From: Sanderia malayensis
Lineage: Eukaryota; Cnidaria; Scyphozoa; Semaeostomeae; Pelagiidae
Length of the DNA stretch: 64,000 nucleotides
Direction of reading: 5' to 3'
Assembly: GCA_013076295.1 (NCBI GenBank)
Contig: RQOL01000699.1
Location: 6,510,104 to 6,574,103 of the forward strand
Below, piece after piece: positions 1 to 11,200 of the stretch. Position 1 is the stretch's first letter, and each line of letters starts with the position of its first letter. A program made the translations under genes and the position numbers. The notes under the pieces are model-generated. The model was not told the DNA's origin and did not search any database. It worked only from the letters and a program-made list of their open reading frames with translations.

Positions 1-115
1 CATTCCCCGACCATATGATCCATGGAAACCCTGAGTCCCGATTTCAATTCCAAGGTTGTTCCAGGTCCATGGTCATTTAAATTGAAACCGTTGAAAACCT
101 CATAGTTGCTAGGCT
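1..115 (-). repeat. Partial unit of a dispersed minisatellite, inverted relative to 60143-60590
   Basis: Read on the minus strand, this stretch closely matches one unit of the minisatellite near 60430-60550. The shared phrases include CATGGACCTGGAACAACCTT and ATCATATGGTCGGGGAATG (ATCATATGGTGGGGAATG in the other copy). It is cut by the window edge. No coding potential is seen. Confidence 0.75.
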
Positions 116-277
116 GTGTCCCAGTCCACCCACTACTTATTGTTTTTTGACTGTGCATCGTTCTCGAAATTCCTGTCCAGGCAGAGGTCTGGAACCAAGT
201 GACTGGAATATTTATGCTTGCAGAAGTAAGCCCAATAAATTTATGGGTTAATTTGAGATGAAACATGATGGCCAAAC

Positions 278-2625
278 ATGGCGTCGGCATGTAACGATGA
301 TATAGTGAAGACATGTAGGATTTGTGAGTTTAAGCTGTTGGGTCAGAAGGATTTGAATCTTGTGAATATTTGAATCTGAAAGCAGCATCAAACTTTCCTA
401 AATATATCGGCTGAAAATAATAAATCATGTAACAGCAGCCACAGCGAACCAAACGATTCAAGCCCCCTTGAAAACACGGCACTGGTAAGAACAGACAAAG
501 CTGTGCAAACTAATGTGTCATCCCCGCAATTCAAAGATAGTGATGTGGTTGCCTATGTTCATGTCTGTTGGCCAACTGGTGATCGGAGTAGCAGATTGCC
601 TCCCGATCTTACTCTAAAGATATAGATATATCGAAATTTGCATGGAGCCATCCCTTGATAAGACCTCATGTCTGAAATCTGCTTGCCAAGGAGATAAATA
701 AGGAGTGCCAAGAAATGTGCAAGGAAACTGTAAAAATTCCAACTGGTAACGATGATGGTATTACAAAGAACAAAAATCTGGGTAGAAGAAATATATTTGG
801 AAGCCAAGTTCTAGGAAAAAGAAAGTTGCAAGTTAGGGCAGATGAAGGAGCAGTAAAAAAGAAGTATATCAAGAAAGATGTCCACAGTGTACTAAAGAGG
901 AGAGGCACAGATGATCTTTTGTCTTTTACCTAGGAGAAAACAGCTGAAGAAATGCATGAGTGTTGCCCTGTCGTTTTCAATATTCTTAAGGTTGCATCCA
1001 CACCATCTCACAAATCAGATGATCATAATGTGAAAAATGCTGTAGTAATTGCTGCATCAGTGTGCTTGAATAACAGATCTCAGCGGATGATTGCAGGTCA
1101 GTTATTGATTTCTTTGATAATCAGCCTTTGATCATAATCAGTCTTTGATGTTACACCTAAAGCAGGTCGCATTTTTGTGCATTTACCACAAATATCTGAC
1201 AAGGACCTGAATTACACGTTTTTATTTTATAGGAAAATCTTTTATAAGAAACTCACATGAGTAGATTGTAAATTAATAAATGTACCCTCAAGAATGGGTT
1301 CTTGGTTATTAATCATTAAATATTTCATTCAGTCAACACTGGTTCGCTTAAAGTCCATGAAATTAGCTGTGTAACACACTTATTTCAACAAGAAGCTAGA
1401 TCAACTTGGGGTCCTGCATGATCCTGATGTCACTAGATTCATGGAAATTGAGAAAAGGAAACTCCAAGCTGCCCTTGAAATTGGAATTTGATTTTACTGT
1501 GCCTGCTCTGAGAAAATGTGCCTGTATGTAGATATTTAAAATTTTACTATCTCATTTCTCATACATCCTAAATTGTTGATGTTTTTCTGCTAAAATTGTT
1601 AGTGTGTTTCTCTAATAAATCCTTTTTTAGAATTTTCAGAATCTAGTCCTGTTGTTAAAAAAATTCAGAAAAAGCAACAAATATTCATATTAACTCAGCA
1701 ACAAAGCTTCGTACCTTGATGCCAGTGAGACAGATTCAAAAGGATTCAAGGTATGAAAGTTTCCTAGCTAGCCTCACTCATTGCTAAGATTGCCCCCTTG
1801 TTGATCCATATTTAAATCTTATCCGTTTCAACCATTTGAACAGTGCCATCTATTTCATATATTGTACAGGCCACATGTAATTTAACCTGTTTTTTCTGCT
1901 TTTTCGTTCTTGCTCGAAGAATTCTTGTTCTTGCCTAAAGAATTCTTTTACTGGTCAAAGCATTAGCTTAAAGAATTCTTTTTCTTGCTCAAGGAATTCT
2001 TTTTTCATTTTCATTGAACAATCACTACTAACATTATTTAATGACAAAGGACAACAATAACATGAAAGTCATTTTTTTCAGCTGTGCTTTGACAACGTTG
2101 ACACCCAAATGAGAATTCAAATGAGAATGACCATGATGGCATCCATGAGATACTTGAACAGTTACAAAAGTATCAGGTTTTTGTTGGAGAAGAAGAAGAT
2201 CGGATTTACAATGAGCAGGGTGTTGTTGGTGACCAACTGTCTGTAGAAAGCGGAACAAATGCAAAATTCAATTTGGCAAATGGATTTACACCACAAGAAC
2301 GTTTTGAAAATATGCAATTTTAAATTGCAGATTTCCATGCTGAGATGAAGTTTTTGCAAGTACGATTCTTTACACATTACCCACGTATGTGCATTCATGC
2401 TTACTCTTAGGTGCCAAATAAACGTGTCCCCATTTGCTTATTAATTTTGTTGCTATTCCCCAGAATTACTTCCTGCTGAAAACAATAGCAAAACTGTTTC
2501 TATTCCAACAGGTTTGTATGGACAATTTCTACAAAACTGGCTGCAAAGATTTTTGCACGTTGGGAAGTGACAAAGTCTTGATAAACCGTCGCAATGTTGT
2601 CACTGATTTTAAAGTGCCCTTACAC
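278..2625 (+). pseudogene. Decayed DUF6589-domain protein gene
   Basis: Several exon-like islands on the + strand together resemble the DUF6589 proteins that are common in cnidarian genomes. The start at 278 opens a short Cys-containing N-terminus (CRICEFKLLGQ) and stops within about 100 bases. An island near 940-1090 reads CPVVFNILKVAS and AVVIAASVCLNNRSQRM. One near 1385-1490 reads KLDQLGVLHDPDVTRFME. One near 2080-2350 reads VVGDQLSVESGTNAKF, NGFTPQERFENMQF and IADFHAEMKFLQ, broken by a TAA. The last, near 2515-2625, reads MDNFYKTGCKDF and LINRRNVVTDFK. The order matches the family as I remember it, and the GDQL and ADFHA phrases are its hallmark. Multiple stops and frame changes show that it is dead. 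Function is unknown; some members are thought to be transposase-related. The family call is from recall, not from a search. Confidence 0.6.
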
Positions 2626-3553
2626 TTTATTTTTTTATTCTTTACATCGATAAAACTTTCTTTGCTGATTTTAGATGCGAAAATATTTTTTAAATCTGGC
2701 ATCTATTTAAACTGCTAATGCAACGAATTTTTAAATGTATTTTTTATTTAAAATATCTATAGATTTCAATGCACTGATTAATGTGGCGCAAATAAAATTT
2801 GCAAATAATGTATACTTTTTTCTCTATTAACCTTCAAAGTAGGCAATTTTGACGTTTTTCATGTGAAAACAGAACATCACTGTGATGTCATCAAACGTTG
2901 TGTCTGCAACGTCAAGCAGGCTTTCTTCTATTGAAATTCCACATGGCAAGCTGTGAGTATCGCGAATAGGTAGAACACGATAATAAAAACGGTCTCACGG
3001 TTTTCTGAACAATCATATATTAAAACTCCAAAAACTCTTCTCCTCAAAATCCCACACCCAAAATCTCCTGCGCGCAATCACCACTGTAACATTAACAAAC
3101 AATAAAACTAACAATAAAAGGTCAAACAATTGTCTGAATTCGTCCTCCGTGCAATCGTCTTCCGCGACATGAGCGAGCACACACATGACAGGTATATCAG
3201 GAGGAAATAAATCATGGAACTATTTACATGTCGTAGAGATACATAACGGAGACAATTGTACGATTGCTCAGTGTTGCGAAAAAGTATCGTTTCATAACGT
3301 TGCTGATAGTATTTCAAAACCAATCAAACAGAACAAGGTCTTTTTACGGAGTTTGGGAGACAGACATCATTATTCGCACCCACCGACCAGGATAGCAGGA
3401 TTTTGTTCATTATAGCGCTCATTTCTGCTTTGAAGTAGAGAGAGATATTGCGAAAGATTTTAAAAGATTAAAGCTAAAATCAAATGCTATTCCTGCAATA
3501 GAGGCAGTAAACAAGCTCGTAACCCAAAGTGTGACTCTCAGCTTCTTTACTCA

Positions 3554-3587
3554 GGCCTAAGCACTCTTCGCCCAGAGTGGTTAGGCC
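3554..3587. repeat. 14-bp inverted repeat with 6-nt loop
   Basis: GGCCTAAGCACTCT is followed by TCGCCC and then AGAGTGGTTAGGCC. The arms pair at 13 of 14 positions. No CTRR end, T-run or coding region lies next to it, so its role is unknown. Confidence 0.7.
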
Positions 3588-4353
3588 CGAGCCGACCAAA
3601 CAACAAGAAAATGTCAAAAGATTTGAGCTTTTTGGGGTGATATTGAAGGAATTTTAATTTCTGAAGTTTCGAAAAGTAATTCAATGTCTCTAATTTTAAG
3701 TTAAATTAAGATATTACAAAAAATAAGACCTGGAATAAGCCAAATCAGGGCTACGTGTCTTTCCACAGCAACTCAAAGCAACAATGGCGAAGCAGGATGA
3801 CGTCGCATTTTTTTGGAGGAACCCATTTTCAAACTTCAATTGTGTCTCTAACTTTAAACAAAATGACACAATTTGTTTTCAGAGCGACGGCTAAAAGATT
3901 TGCCCTTCTAGTGGTTCAGGTGGAGCTCAAATATTCCCACCCTGAGTCGAGCTATTAAAAAAAACCAGACAACGTTCGAAAAAATCCATTGACTTCAATT
4001 GGGAAATATATTTTGGGTCATCACGGTGACGTCACAGCGTTGCGATATTTTTCGCAAAAGGTGGCTTGATTCACGGTGAAATTAAAGTAACTCATATTTG
4101 TCAGATGCACGTCAAAATTGCATCAAACTGATCAGTACATCTTTGGCTTTCATTTAAAATAAAAAGATCCATGTGTCAAATTTCGTTCCATTAGTACTTT
4201 AACAAGTTATAAGTGTGGATGCTTCGCCATTTTCGCGATTTTCTTGGTTAACATTTAGGACTGGGTCCAGTCAACTATGACATCATAGTTGGTGCTATTG
4301 GTGCCCCGTTCATTTTCCATTACTGAAGCAACAAATCTGACATCGATTTTCTC

Positions 4354-4725
4354 TCACCCTATGGGCTCGATATTTGTTTCTTGGCTTTGATGATAAGAAA
4401 CAGGTCGGCGCATTATGGCATTGAAATTTGAAAGGCCTGCGATGAGTTTGCAGCTGTGGGGAGGAATTACAAAATTCCCATGTAGTGGCTGCTCATTGCG
4501 CTCAGTGGCGGCATTGTGCTCAGTGCCTGCATTGAGCACAGATGGTGCTTGCACTGTGCTGTATGTCATGTCTCGTTGAGTGTGTTCACTTGTTAATTTG
4601 GTGATCAGAATTGAATAGAAAGTGTCCATAAATTGAACATTTCTTAGTCGGATAGTGGTTCTAAGACTGACAGTAATGACTGGAGTGCTGAGGATTGCGA
4701 AGATGGCAAGGATAGGATTATTCAT
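4354..4725 (-). CDS. Unassigned 123-codon open frame with hydrophobic N-terminus
   Basis: This minus-strand frame begins MNNPILAIFAILSTPVITVS, a hydrophobic start that could be a signal anchor. The rest is mixed in composition with no motif I recognise. It has no visible splice sites or TATA box, and there is no second copy in the window to test conservation. It could easily be a chance frame or a fragment of an old exon. Confidence 0.15.
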   Translation of the reverse strand: MNNPILAIFAILSTPVITVSLRTTIRLRNVQFMDTFYSILITKLTSEHTQRDMTYSTVQAPSVLNAGTEHNAATERNEQPLHGNFVIPPHSCKLIAGLSNFNAIMRRPVSYHQSQETNIEPIG

Positions 4726-4938
4726 ATCGTAGAGTAAACCAGACTAGACTTCACTATACGCAATATATTTTAGGCCATCATATCCATGTCAGTCTAAACC
4801 TTTGTGGTTGAAGAAGCTTGAAACGATTCGATTTTGGTTTGGAACAGCAAGTGTAGAAAATCTGCAACACAATTCCTTATTACTACACAAAAATTTCGTT
4901 ATTGTACCGAAATTACTGCACTTTGTTGTTTAATTTAT

Positions 4939-4951
4939 TTCATTCAAGATT
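4939..4951 (+). repeat. Left copy of 13-bp direct repeat flanking the array
   Basis: TTCATTCAAGATT lies one base (A) before the TC start of the first Helitron at 4953. The identical 13 bases begin at 63804, directly after the TTAG end of the last element. Confidence 0.85.
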
Positions 4952-4997
4952 ATCTATATATAATAAAATGTGATCACACGTGACCGGCCGACTGTGA

Positions 4998-5045
4998 ACA
5001 ATGGGCTATTGTTTGGTGAACAATCGACGTTCGACCGGACAATGG
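4998..5045 (+). promoter_or_regulatory. 5'-end iteron-like ACAAT repeats, element 1
   Basis: ACAATGG, ACAATCG and ACAATGG start at 4998, 5020 and 5039, at spacings of 22 and 19. CACGTGACC lies just upstream. The first repeat is also part of an inverted repeat, AACAAT-GGGCT-ATTGTT. A role as a Rep binding site is inference. Confidence 0.5.
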
Positions 5046-5954
5046 GATCAAAGGAGAGGGCGTTGCCACTCAAAGGCTTTTTTTCTAGGGGTCAATAAGG
5101 GTGCAAATTGGTATGAAAATGATCGCTGCATTGTGCTGATGAAGGTAAAGCTTTCGCTAATTTCTACTCCCAGCGGTTCGGGAGTTATTGCCCATTTTGT
5201 GTTCCGACTTTCTAGAAAGTTCCGAGGAAGGAGTTAATGAGATGCAAAACGAGCAGGAAGAAGCACGTGTTTTTTTAGTTGAACGGGCGGCAAGTTGCTC
5301 GGGTTTAAACGTGAATACGTGCCGGAAATCAATTGTAAAGACGTGTCAATTGTTGTCAAGACCTGTGGAGACAATGTGTCGACAATTATTTCAAGGTATT
5401 TCCTTTTATTCAATTGTTTTTTGCTGAAAATAGCACGAGTTTTGTTTTGTTTCAACTCACGTTTTTCTTTCGGCTCGAGGGCCTAACCAAAACACGAAGA
5501 CAATTTTGATTTTCTCGGGTCGTTCTGGGCCGATTTTATCCATTTAAACTTTCGATAACTGTTTATTTACCCAAGAACTAAAGTTATATGGCTTTGTTTT
5601 TTTTCTTTTGTCGATTTTCCTCTGATTTTGGACAGTTTTGGACGAGTTTGGGTTTTGCTGGAAAACACGAAATTTTCAAGCAACACGCGTGTGCTTTGCA
5701 TTTGCGAAAATTATTTTTTAACCTGCCAAAACTTTGTTTTTTTCACCCAAATACTTTCGATAAATGTTCGCCAAGCTATTAGCTTCATTTTGATATTTTC
5801 GTGGGTTCTGTGGGACGAAAATTCGCCACGTTAATTTAATTTGAAAGTTTTAGTGTTTTTAAAGTACGTTGATGAATTCATTTTTTCACTTTCAGAAGAA
5901 ACGGCTTTTAGGGGGGCGGCAGGGTGGGCGCTGGGTGGTCGCTTGCCAGGGGGA

Positions 5955-6167
5955 AGTATGGTAGGGTATGTATCCTAGGGTATGTATCGTAGGGTATGTA
6001 TTGTAGGGTATGTATTGTAGGGTATGTATTGTAGGGTATGTATTGTAAGGTATTTATTGTAGGGTATGTATTGTAGGGTATGTATTGTAAGGTATGTATG
6101 GTAGGGTATGTATAGTAGGGTATGTATTGTAGGGTATGTTATGTAGGGTATGTATGTATGTATGTAT
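5955..6167 (+). repeat. 14-bp satellite, element 1
   Basis: About 15 imperfect units of GTAGGGTATGTATT occur here, with variants such as GTAAGG and GTATCG. Because 14 does not divide by 3, three units give a 14-residue repeat on the minus strand (YIPYNTYPTIHTLQ type). The long frames seen there are not genes. Confidence 0.9.
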
Positions 6168-6270
6168 GGGCATGAGCGGCAGCGAATGCAGCGCGCGAAG
6201 CGCGCCAACCAGATTAAGCTTTGTTCACTTGACGGGCTCCGGGGAGGGAGCGAAGCGACCGAGCCCCGCT
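6168..6270 (+). repeat. Internal copy of the Helitron 3' module, no CTAG
   Basis: It matches the terminal module (GGGCATGAGCG, then the hairpin GCGCGC-GAA-GCGCGC, then CTCCGGGGAGGGAGCG), but it ends in CGCTCATG and runs into a TATG microsatellite (6271 to about 6350) instead of ending in CTAG. Confidence 0.85.
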
Positions 6271-6439
6271 CATGTATGTATGTATGTATGTATGTATGTA
6301 TGAAGGGTATGTATGTATGTATGTATGTATGTATGTAGGGTATGTATGTAGGGTATGTATATTATGTATAGTATTTATATATAGTATATAGGGTGTGTAT
6401 TGACGTATATATTTATGTATATTATCTATAGTAAGTATG

Positions 6440-8130
6440 TTAATGTTAATATGTAATGCTTCTAATTTCTAACTTTTGTAATTCTTCAAAAAAGATCAAT
6501 GCAAAACAGACACTGTCCTTCTTTTTCAACAAATGATCTTCAATTAACAATCTTAAAATGAACTCACCTGGCTATAATAATGTTCACAAGGAATGACCAC
6601 AAAGAACAACCATTCACTTCATGTTTGGGCACCTGAAACAAGAAGTCATCATATAATACACTGTATAGCATGTTAGCTCATCTCAGTTCTTTTCATCTGG
6701 CTTTAAGTCTATAAATGTAAGTAATTTATTTTAACTCCAAATCATTAATTACCCGCACCCCATGAATTCATCATGCCAAAAGAATTAGTATGATTACCTT
6801 CTTACCTTTGCTGAACCTTCCATGGCCTACTGTCATTATTGGCTTTCCTGTCTAAAGGCATCTTTTGCAGCATATAACAACCCTGACACAAAATCAAGGT
6901 TGTTAAATATAATTAAATAAATTCATGTCATTTGTTGTTGTGTTTAACTGCCCATGTTAAATCCATCACCATCATATTGATAACAGCTATAATAATCAGC
7001 TCAGCTCGAAATATTCATTTGTAGTTATTATGTATAAAGTTCGCTAATTCATTCATTTTTTATACGCACAAGTTCTCTTCGATAACTCTGCTGATGAAAT
7101 CAAGCAAAGCAACAACAACAAGAATCATAAACGAGCAACAACGAGGCAATGCGCCGAATAGAGGCTACAATGCTTTCAAATTGGCGCGAATTCCAAATAG
7201 CAATTGCGTCTTCACTTTGTTCCTATAGCAAATGTAAAATTTTTTGCCCAACGTCTAACGTTTGAAAAAATTGCCAGAAAAAATAAATATATTAATTATT
7301 GTCAAAAAGATAACTCGACAACGTTTTACTTCGTTATTGGTAAGTTGAATGTCAAAATTTATCTTTCCTAAACACTCCTGATATACACTGACAGCGTCTT
7401 TTTTAAAGCAACTTTTACTTTCATTACATCGCAATTCATTGCCTTTTTTAGCATTGCTTATATATCCTGCTGCATTGCTCAACTGGTTTCTTAGCTGATA
7501 TCTAGCCAGTTTTCTTATTGAAAAAGTAAAGTAAAGTAAAGTTTTTTTAAAAGTAAATATTCAATTATTTCTATTTTTTTATAAAGTAAGTATTCAAGAT
7601 AATCAATTCATCCAAAACATCTTTCTTCTTTTGCAAAAACAGGGTTTCAAAAAAAGTTGATTGCTCTGAATATTTCGTGAGTGTGACAACAATTGTTCCT
7701 ATACAAAGCCTATTTCATTAATATTGAAATGCCTCACCCTGTCATTCACATTCATATCCCAAATCTGAAGCATAGCTACTATATTTAAAGTGGTAATAAC
7801 AATTGCAACAATTTCTGATCAATACAAAGCAAACTTACTGCACAATGCAAATAAAATCTAGCCTGTACAAACACATCAAATGTAGGTTTATGGATTTTTC
7901 TTTCTCAACATGAAATAGATGATTAACCTTTCCACTTAATATTTTATCACCACTGTCTTTCTTTTAGTTGCTAAAGAACACAATAGAAAGAGTGATGTAG
8001 GTGACAAGATAAAGTGCTGCAATATTTTTACTTGCAAACTTTAAAATAACCAATAATTTCATTCAACGATCAAGAGTAATTCCAAACATTTCTTACAATT
8101 ATGTTTTAAATTATTTATTTTATCTTGCAG
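6440..8130. other. 5' leader region of element 1 with conserved promoter block
   Basis: This stretch lies between the satellite and the Rep gene. It is shared almost base for base with element 3 (28860-30510) and more loosely with element 5 (47820-49540). A block at about 7150-7260 stays similar in all three. A GTAAGT at 7586 and a TATCTTGCAG ending at 8130 could bound an intron in the 5' untranslated region. Minus-strand splice-like signals lie at 6563-6880. No coding gene is supported. Confidence 0.5.
7181..7190 (+). promoter_or_regulatory. E2F-like site in conserved block, element 1
   Basis: TTGGCGCGAA resembles the E2F consensus TTTSGCGC. It occurs at the same place in elements 1, 3 and 5, inside a block where the third copy is otherwise well diverged. 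S-phase control of the Rep gene would fit the element's replication, but this is inference. Confidence 0.35.
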
Positions 8131-8219
8131 TTCACCACAAAACAACATTAACCCATCCAGTTGCTCACAAAAATCACTCTTATTTCAAGTTTTAACATTT
8201 TCACTTAAATTGGGTTGCA

Positions 8220-8225
8220 TATAAA
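8220..8225 (+). promoter_or_regulatory. TATA box of Rep-helicase gene A
   Basis: TATAAA within TTGCATATAAAACAC lies 44 bases before the ATG. The same motif is kept at 30601 and 49625 upstream of copies B and C. Confidence 0.5.
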
Positions 8226-8263
8226 ACACATTTTTTTCTTTTTTTTATACCACCTCTTGCAAA

Positions 8264-11200
8264 ATGCCAAAAAAAGCCAGAAAAAACATCACCGGCATTA
8301 GGCGCTGCGATAAATTACGGAAAGCAAATCGCCGAAGTCGTGCGAATAACCAACAGCCTCATCCTGCTGATTTACCACCCGATAATACGGTACAGGGAGC
8401 AGTGAATGATCTTCACCAGTTGCAGCAAGAATACCCTCAGCAACCAGCCCCAGAATATCAACCACTCCCAGTTCATCATCCACAGATGCAGGCATTGTAT
8501 GTGCCATGGCAACTACCTGCGATGCTTCCCCACTACGGACTTATAGCAGTTCCACAACCAATAAACAATGGCTTACAATATCCTGCAGCACTGGCCCCTC
8601 AACTTCAGGTACACAACTCAATAATTTGTGCTAATCTTTTCAAAATAAAAGGACTATATATTATAAAACTATTTAAAATTAACAACAATCAAAACCAAAC
8701 CAGTTATTATATCAACCAAATTATCAATATTTTTCCATCTGCAGGTACCGCCGATGGTTATGCAGTTGCAACCACCCCTTCTGAATCGTAATCATGAAGG
8801 TTAAGCAGCAATACAAACGGCAGATGTGGAGATGCTTAATGTAAATCAAACTCAAATTCACAATGAGGTAAAAGAAAATTATTAACACAAGTTTTTTAAC
8901 TATTAACATTATTAATTAGAAAATTATTAACTAGAAAATTATTAACTAGAAAATTATTAACTAGAAAATTATTAACACAATTTTCCATAACCCAAATCCC
9001 TCATGCAATTTCCCTACTTGAGACATGTATAATTATAAGTTCCCATGTATATTTATATCAATTTACATAGTCACACAGTAATGACATTAAAATTTCTAAT
9101 AACTAATAACTAAAATAACTAATTTCATTTCATTTTCATTATTAACAGATACGGCCAATGCAGATGCAACCCGAAACACATATTGAAAATGAAAATAATG
9201 AAATTGAAAGGCCAGCACAACCTGATGAAATCAATGTGGAACAACACATTCCAATTCCACATGATAATCAGGTAAAACAGACTACCATCACAATTGGCTT
9301 GAAATACACCAGTCATTCTCCATAGGACCATGTCAGGAAATTATTTTGCTCTCTAAATAGACATATCTTCACAAGTTCCAGTTTTGTGCATTTCAAAACA
9401 CATGATTCAATTATATTAACTTAGATTGCATTGCATTTCAGGATCCACAAATATTGCCTGCTGCTATGGAATTGCAACCCAACCTTGAAAATGAGAATGA
9501 AGAGAATGAAATAGCGGTACAACCACAAGAAGTTGAAATGCATCACGAAATCCCACCACAACACCAAGATCATGTCCCCCAACCCATGGAACATCAAGAA
9601 AGGGAAGTAATTCAACCTATTCTTGAAATTCCTCAATTCTCCCCAATGCCTCATCATCTTGGTAAAATGACCAGGACATGTATTCACTGTGAAGCGAAGT
9701 ACTTCCGAGAGGAACTCAACACAAGAAAACAATACAACAAATGTTGTATGGGAGGATTAATAGCTCTCGATCCCATTCAACCACCCCCGGCAAATGTGAT
9801 GCATTTATACACTGGAACTACTGATGAATCTAAATATTTTCTCAAAAATTTCCGTAGATACAATTCACTAATGGCAATGGCATCCTGGACAGCTAACGTT
9901 GTAAGACACGCTAATGCAGGACCACCAGTCATCACCATACATGCAAGTGCATACCATATGACAGGTAAATATAACGTCCCTCTCTTAGTAGCTCTTATAT
10001 TATCCTACATTTTCATATAATAGCTTCACGTGATGAAACGGATGTTGACAGAACGCTCAAGTCCTTTCCCACCCAATCTACAATGGATAAGCTCTCTATG
10101 CTTGCCTGAATATGAAAAGTGATCCAATCGTAAATCAAAGCGCTTTATGATGCTTTCATAACAAAGCACTTGCTGCATTGAAAATTGCAGTTGATATAAC
10201 GAAGTACAATTTAGAATGTTTCCTCCAATTCAACAGGGGTAACTGAAACCGACAGGTCCCGAAAATATGCAGAATTATACATTATGGACACCCAGCAAGC
10301 ACTGCAAGAACGCCAGAACACAGCCAGAGAACAAAACTTGGACTTAGACATGGTGGCGCTGCTGCAAAACGAATTGATGGCAGTAAATCGGTTTGCTCAA
10401 CATTTTAAAACAATGGGAGAAGTACTGGAAGAGCAAAGGCAGCAAGCCATTGCCAATGATCAGCCTATTCCCACGTTCAAGATGATTATTACCGGTCGCC
10501 CAGAACAAGATCGAAGATATGACAATCCTACTGCCAGAGAAATTGCAGCAGTCTACACTACACGCAATGGCGGTGCTCCTAATCCCGAGAATAGAGAGCT
10601 TCAAATTCGAACCAGGCGTGGTAATCTTATGAAGATTAATGCCTTAGATCCCGTTGCGGATCCTCTAACCTATCCATTGTTGTTCTTTCAGGGTGATCGG
10701 GGTTACAGCTTGGACCTTCAACGTCTACCTACACGTCGAGGACAAGACCAGGAAAACCCTGATCGTGTCCACCGTGTCAGACTCACAATCGCCGAATATT
10801 ATTCGTACCGAATACAAGTCAGAAATCAACTATCTACGATCCACAGCGCAACACTTCTCTTTCAACAATATCTGGTGGATGCATACACCAAAATAGAAGG
10901 AAACAAGCTCAACTGGATTTTGCACAATCAACGGCAATTACGTGCTGACAGTTATCGAGGCCTGATGGATCACCTGAACAGAAGGGCTGAAATCGAAAAT
11001 CAAATGGCCAGGGCAAACAATCCCAACGAACCCCTTCATATTGATGTCGGTCGTGTTGTCATACTTCCCTCATCTTTTTCAGGCAGTCAACGAAATATGT
11101 ACCAGAACTTTCAAGATGCAATGACTATCGTCAGAAAGTATGGCAAGCCTGACATCTTCCTAACCATGACGGCCAATCCCAGATGGAAGGAGATTTCAGA

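Larger units (their letters stand above)
2640..4938. other. Spacer left of the array, no supported gene
   Basis: AT-rich, with short open frames only. The only distinct structure is the hairpin at 3554-3587. A 123-codon minus-strand frame at 4354-4725 is listed separately. The stretch around 4020-4060 contains the CRE-like word TGACGTCAC, but nothing near it looks like a promoter. Confidence 0.5.
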
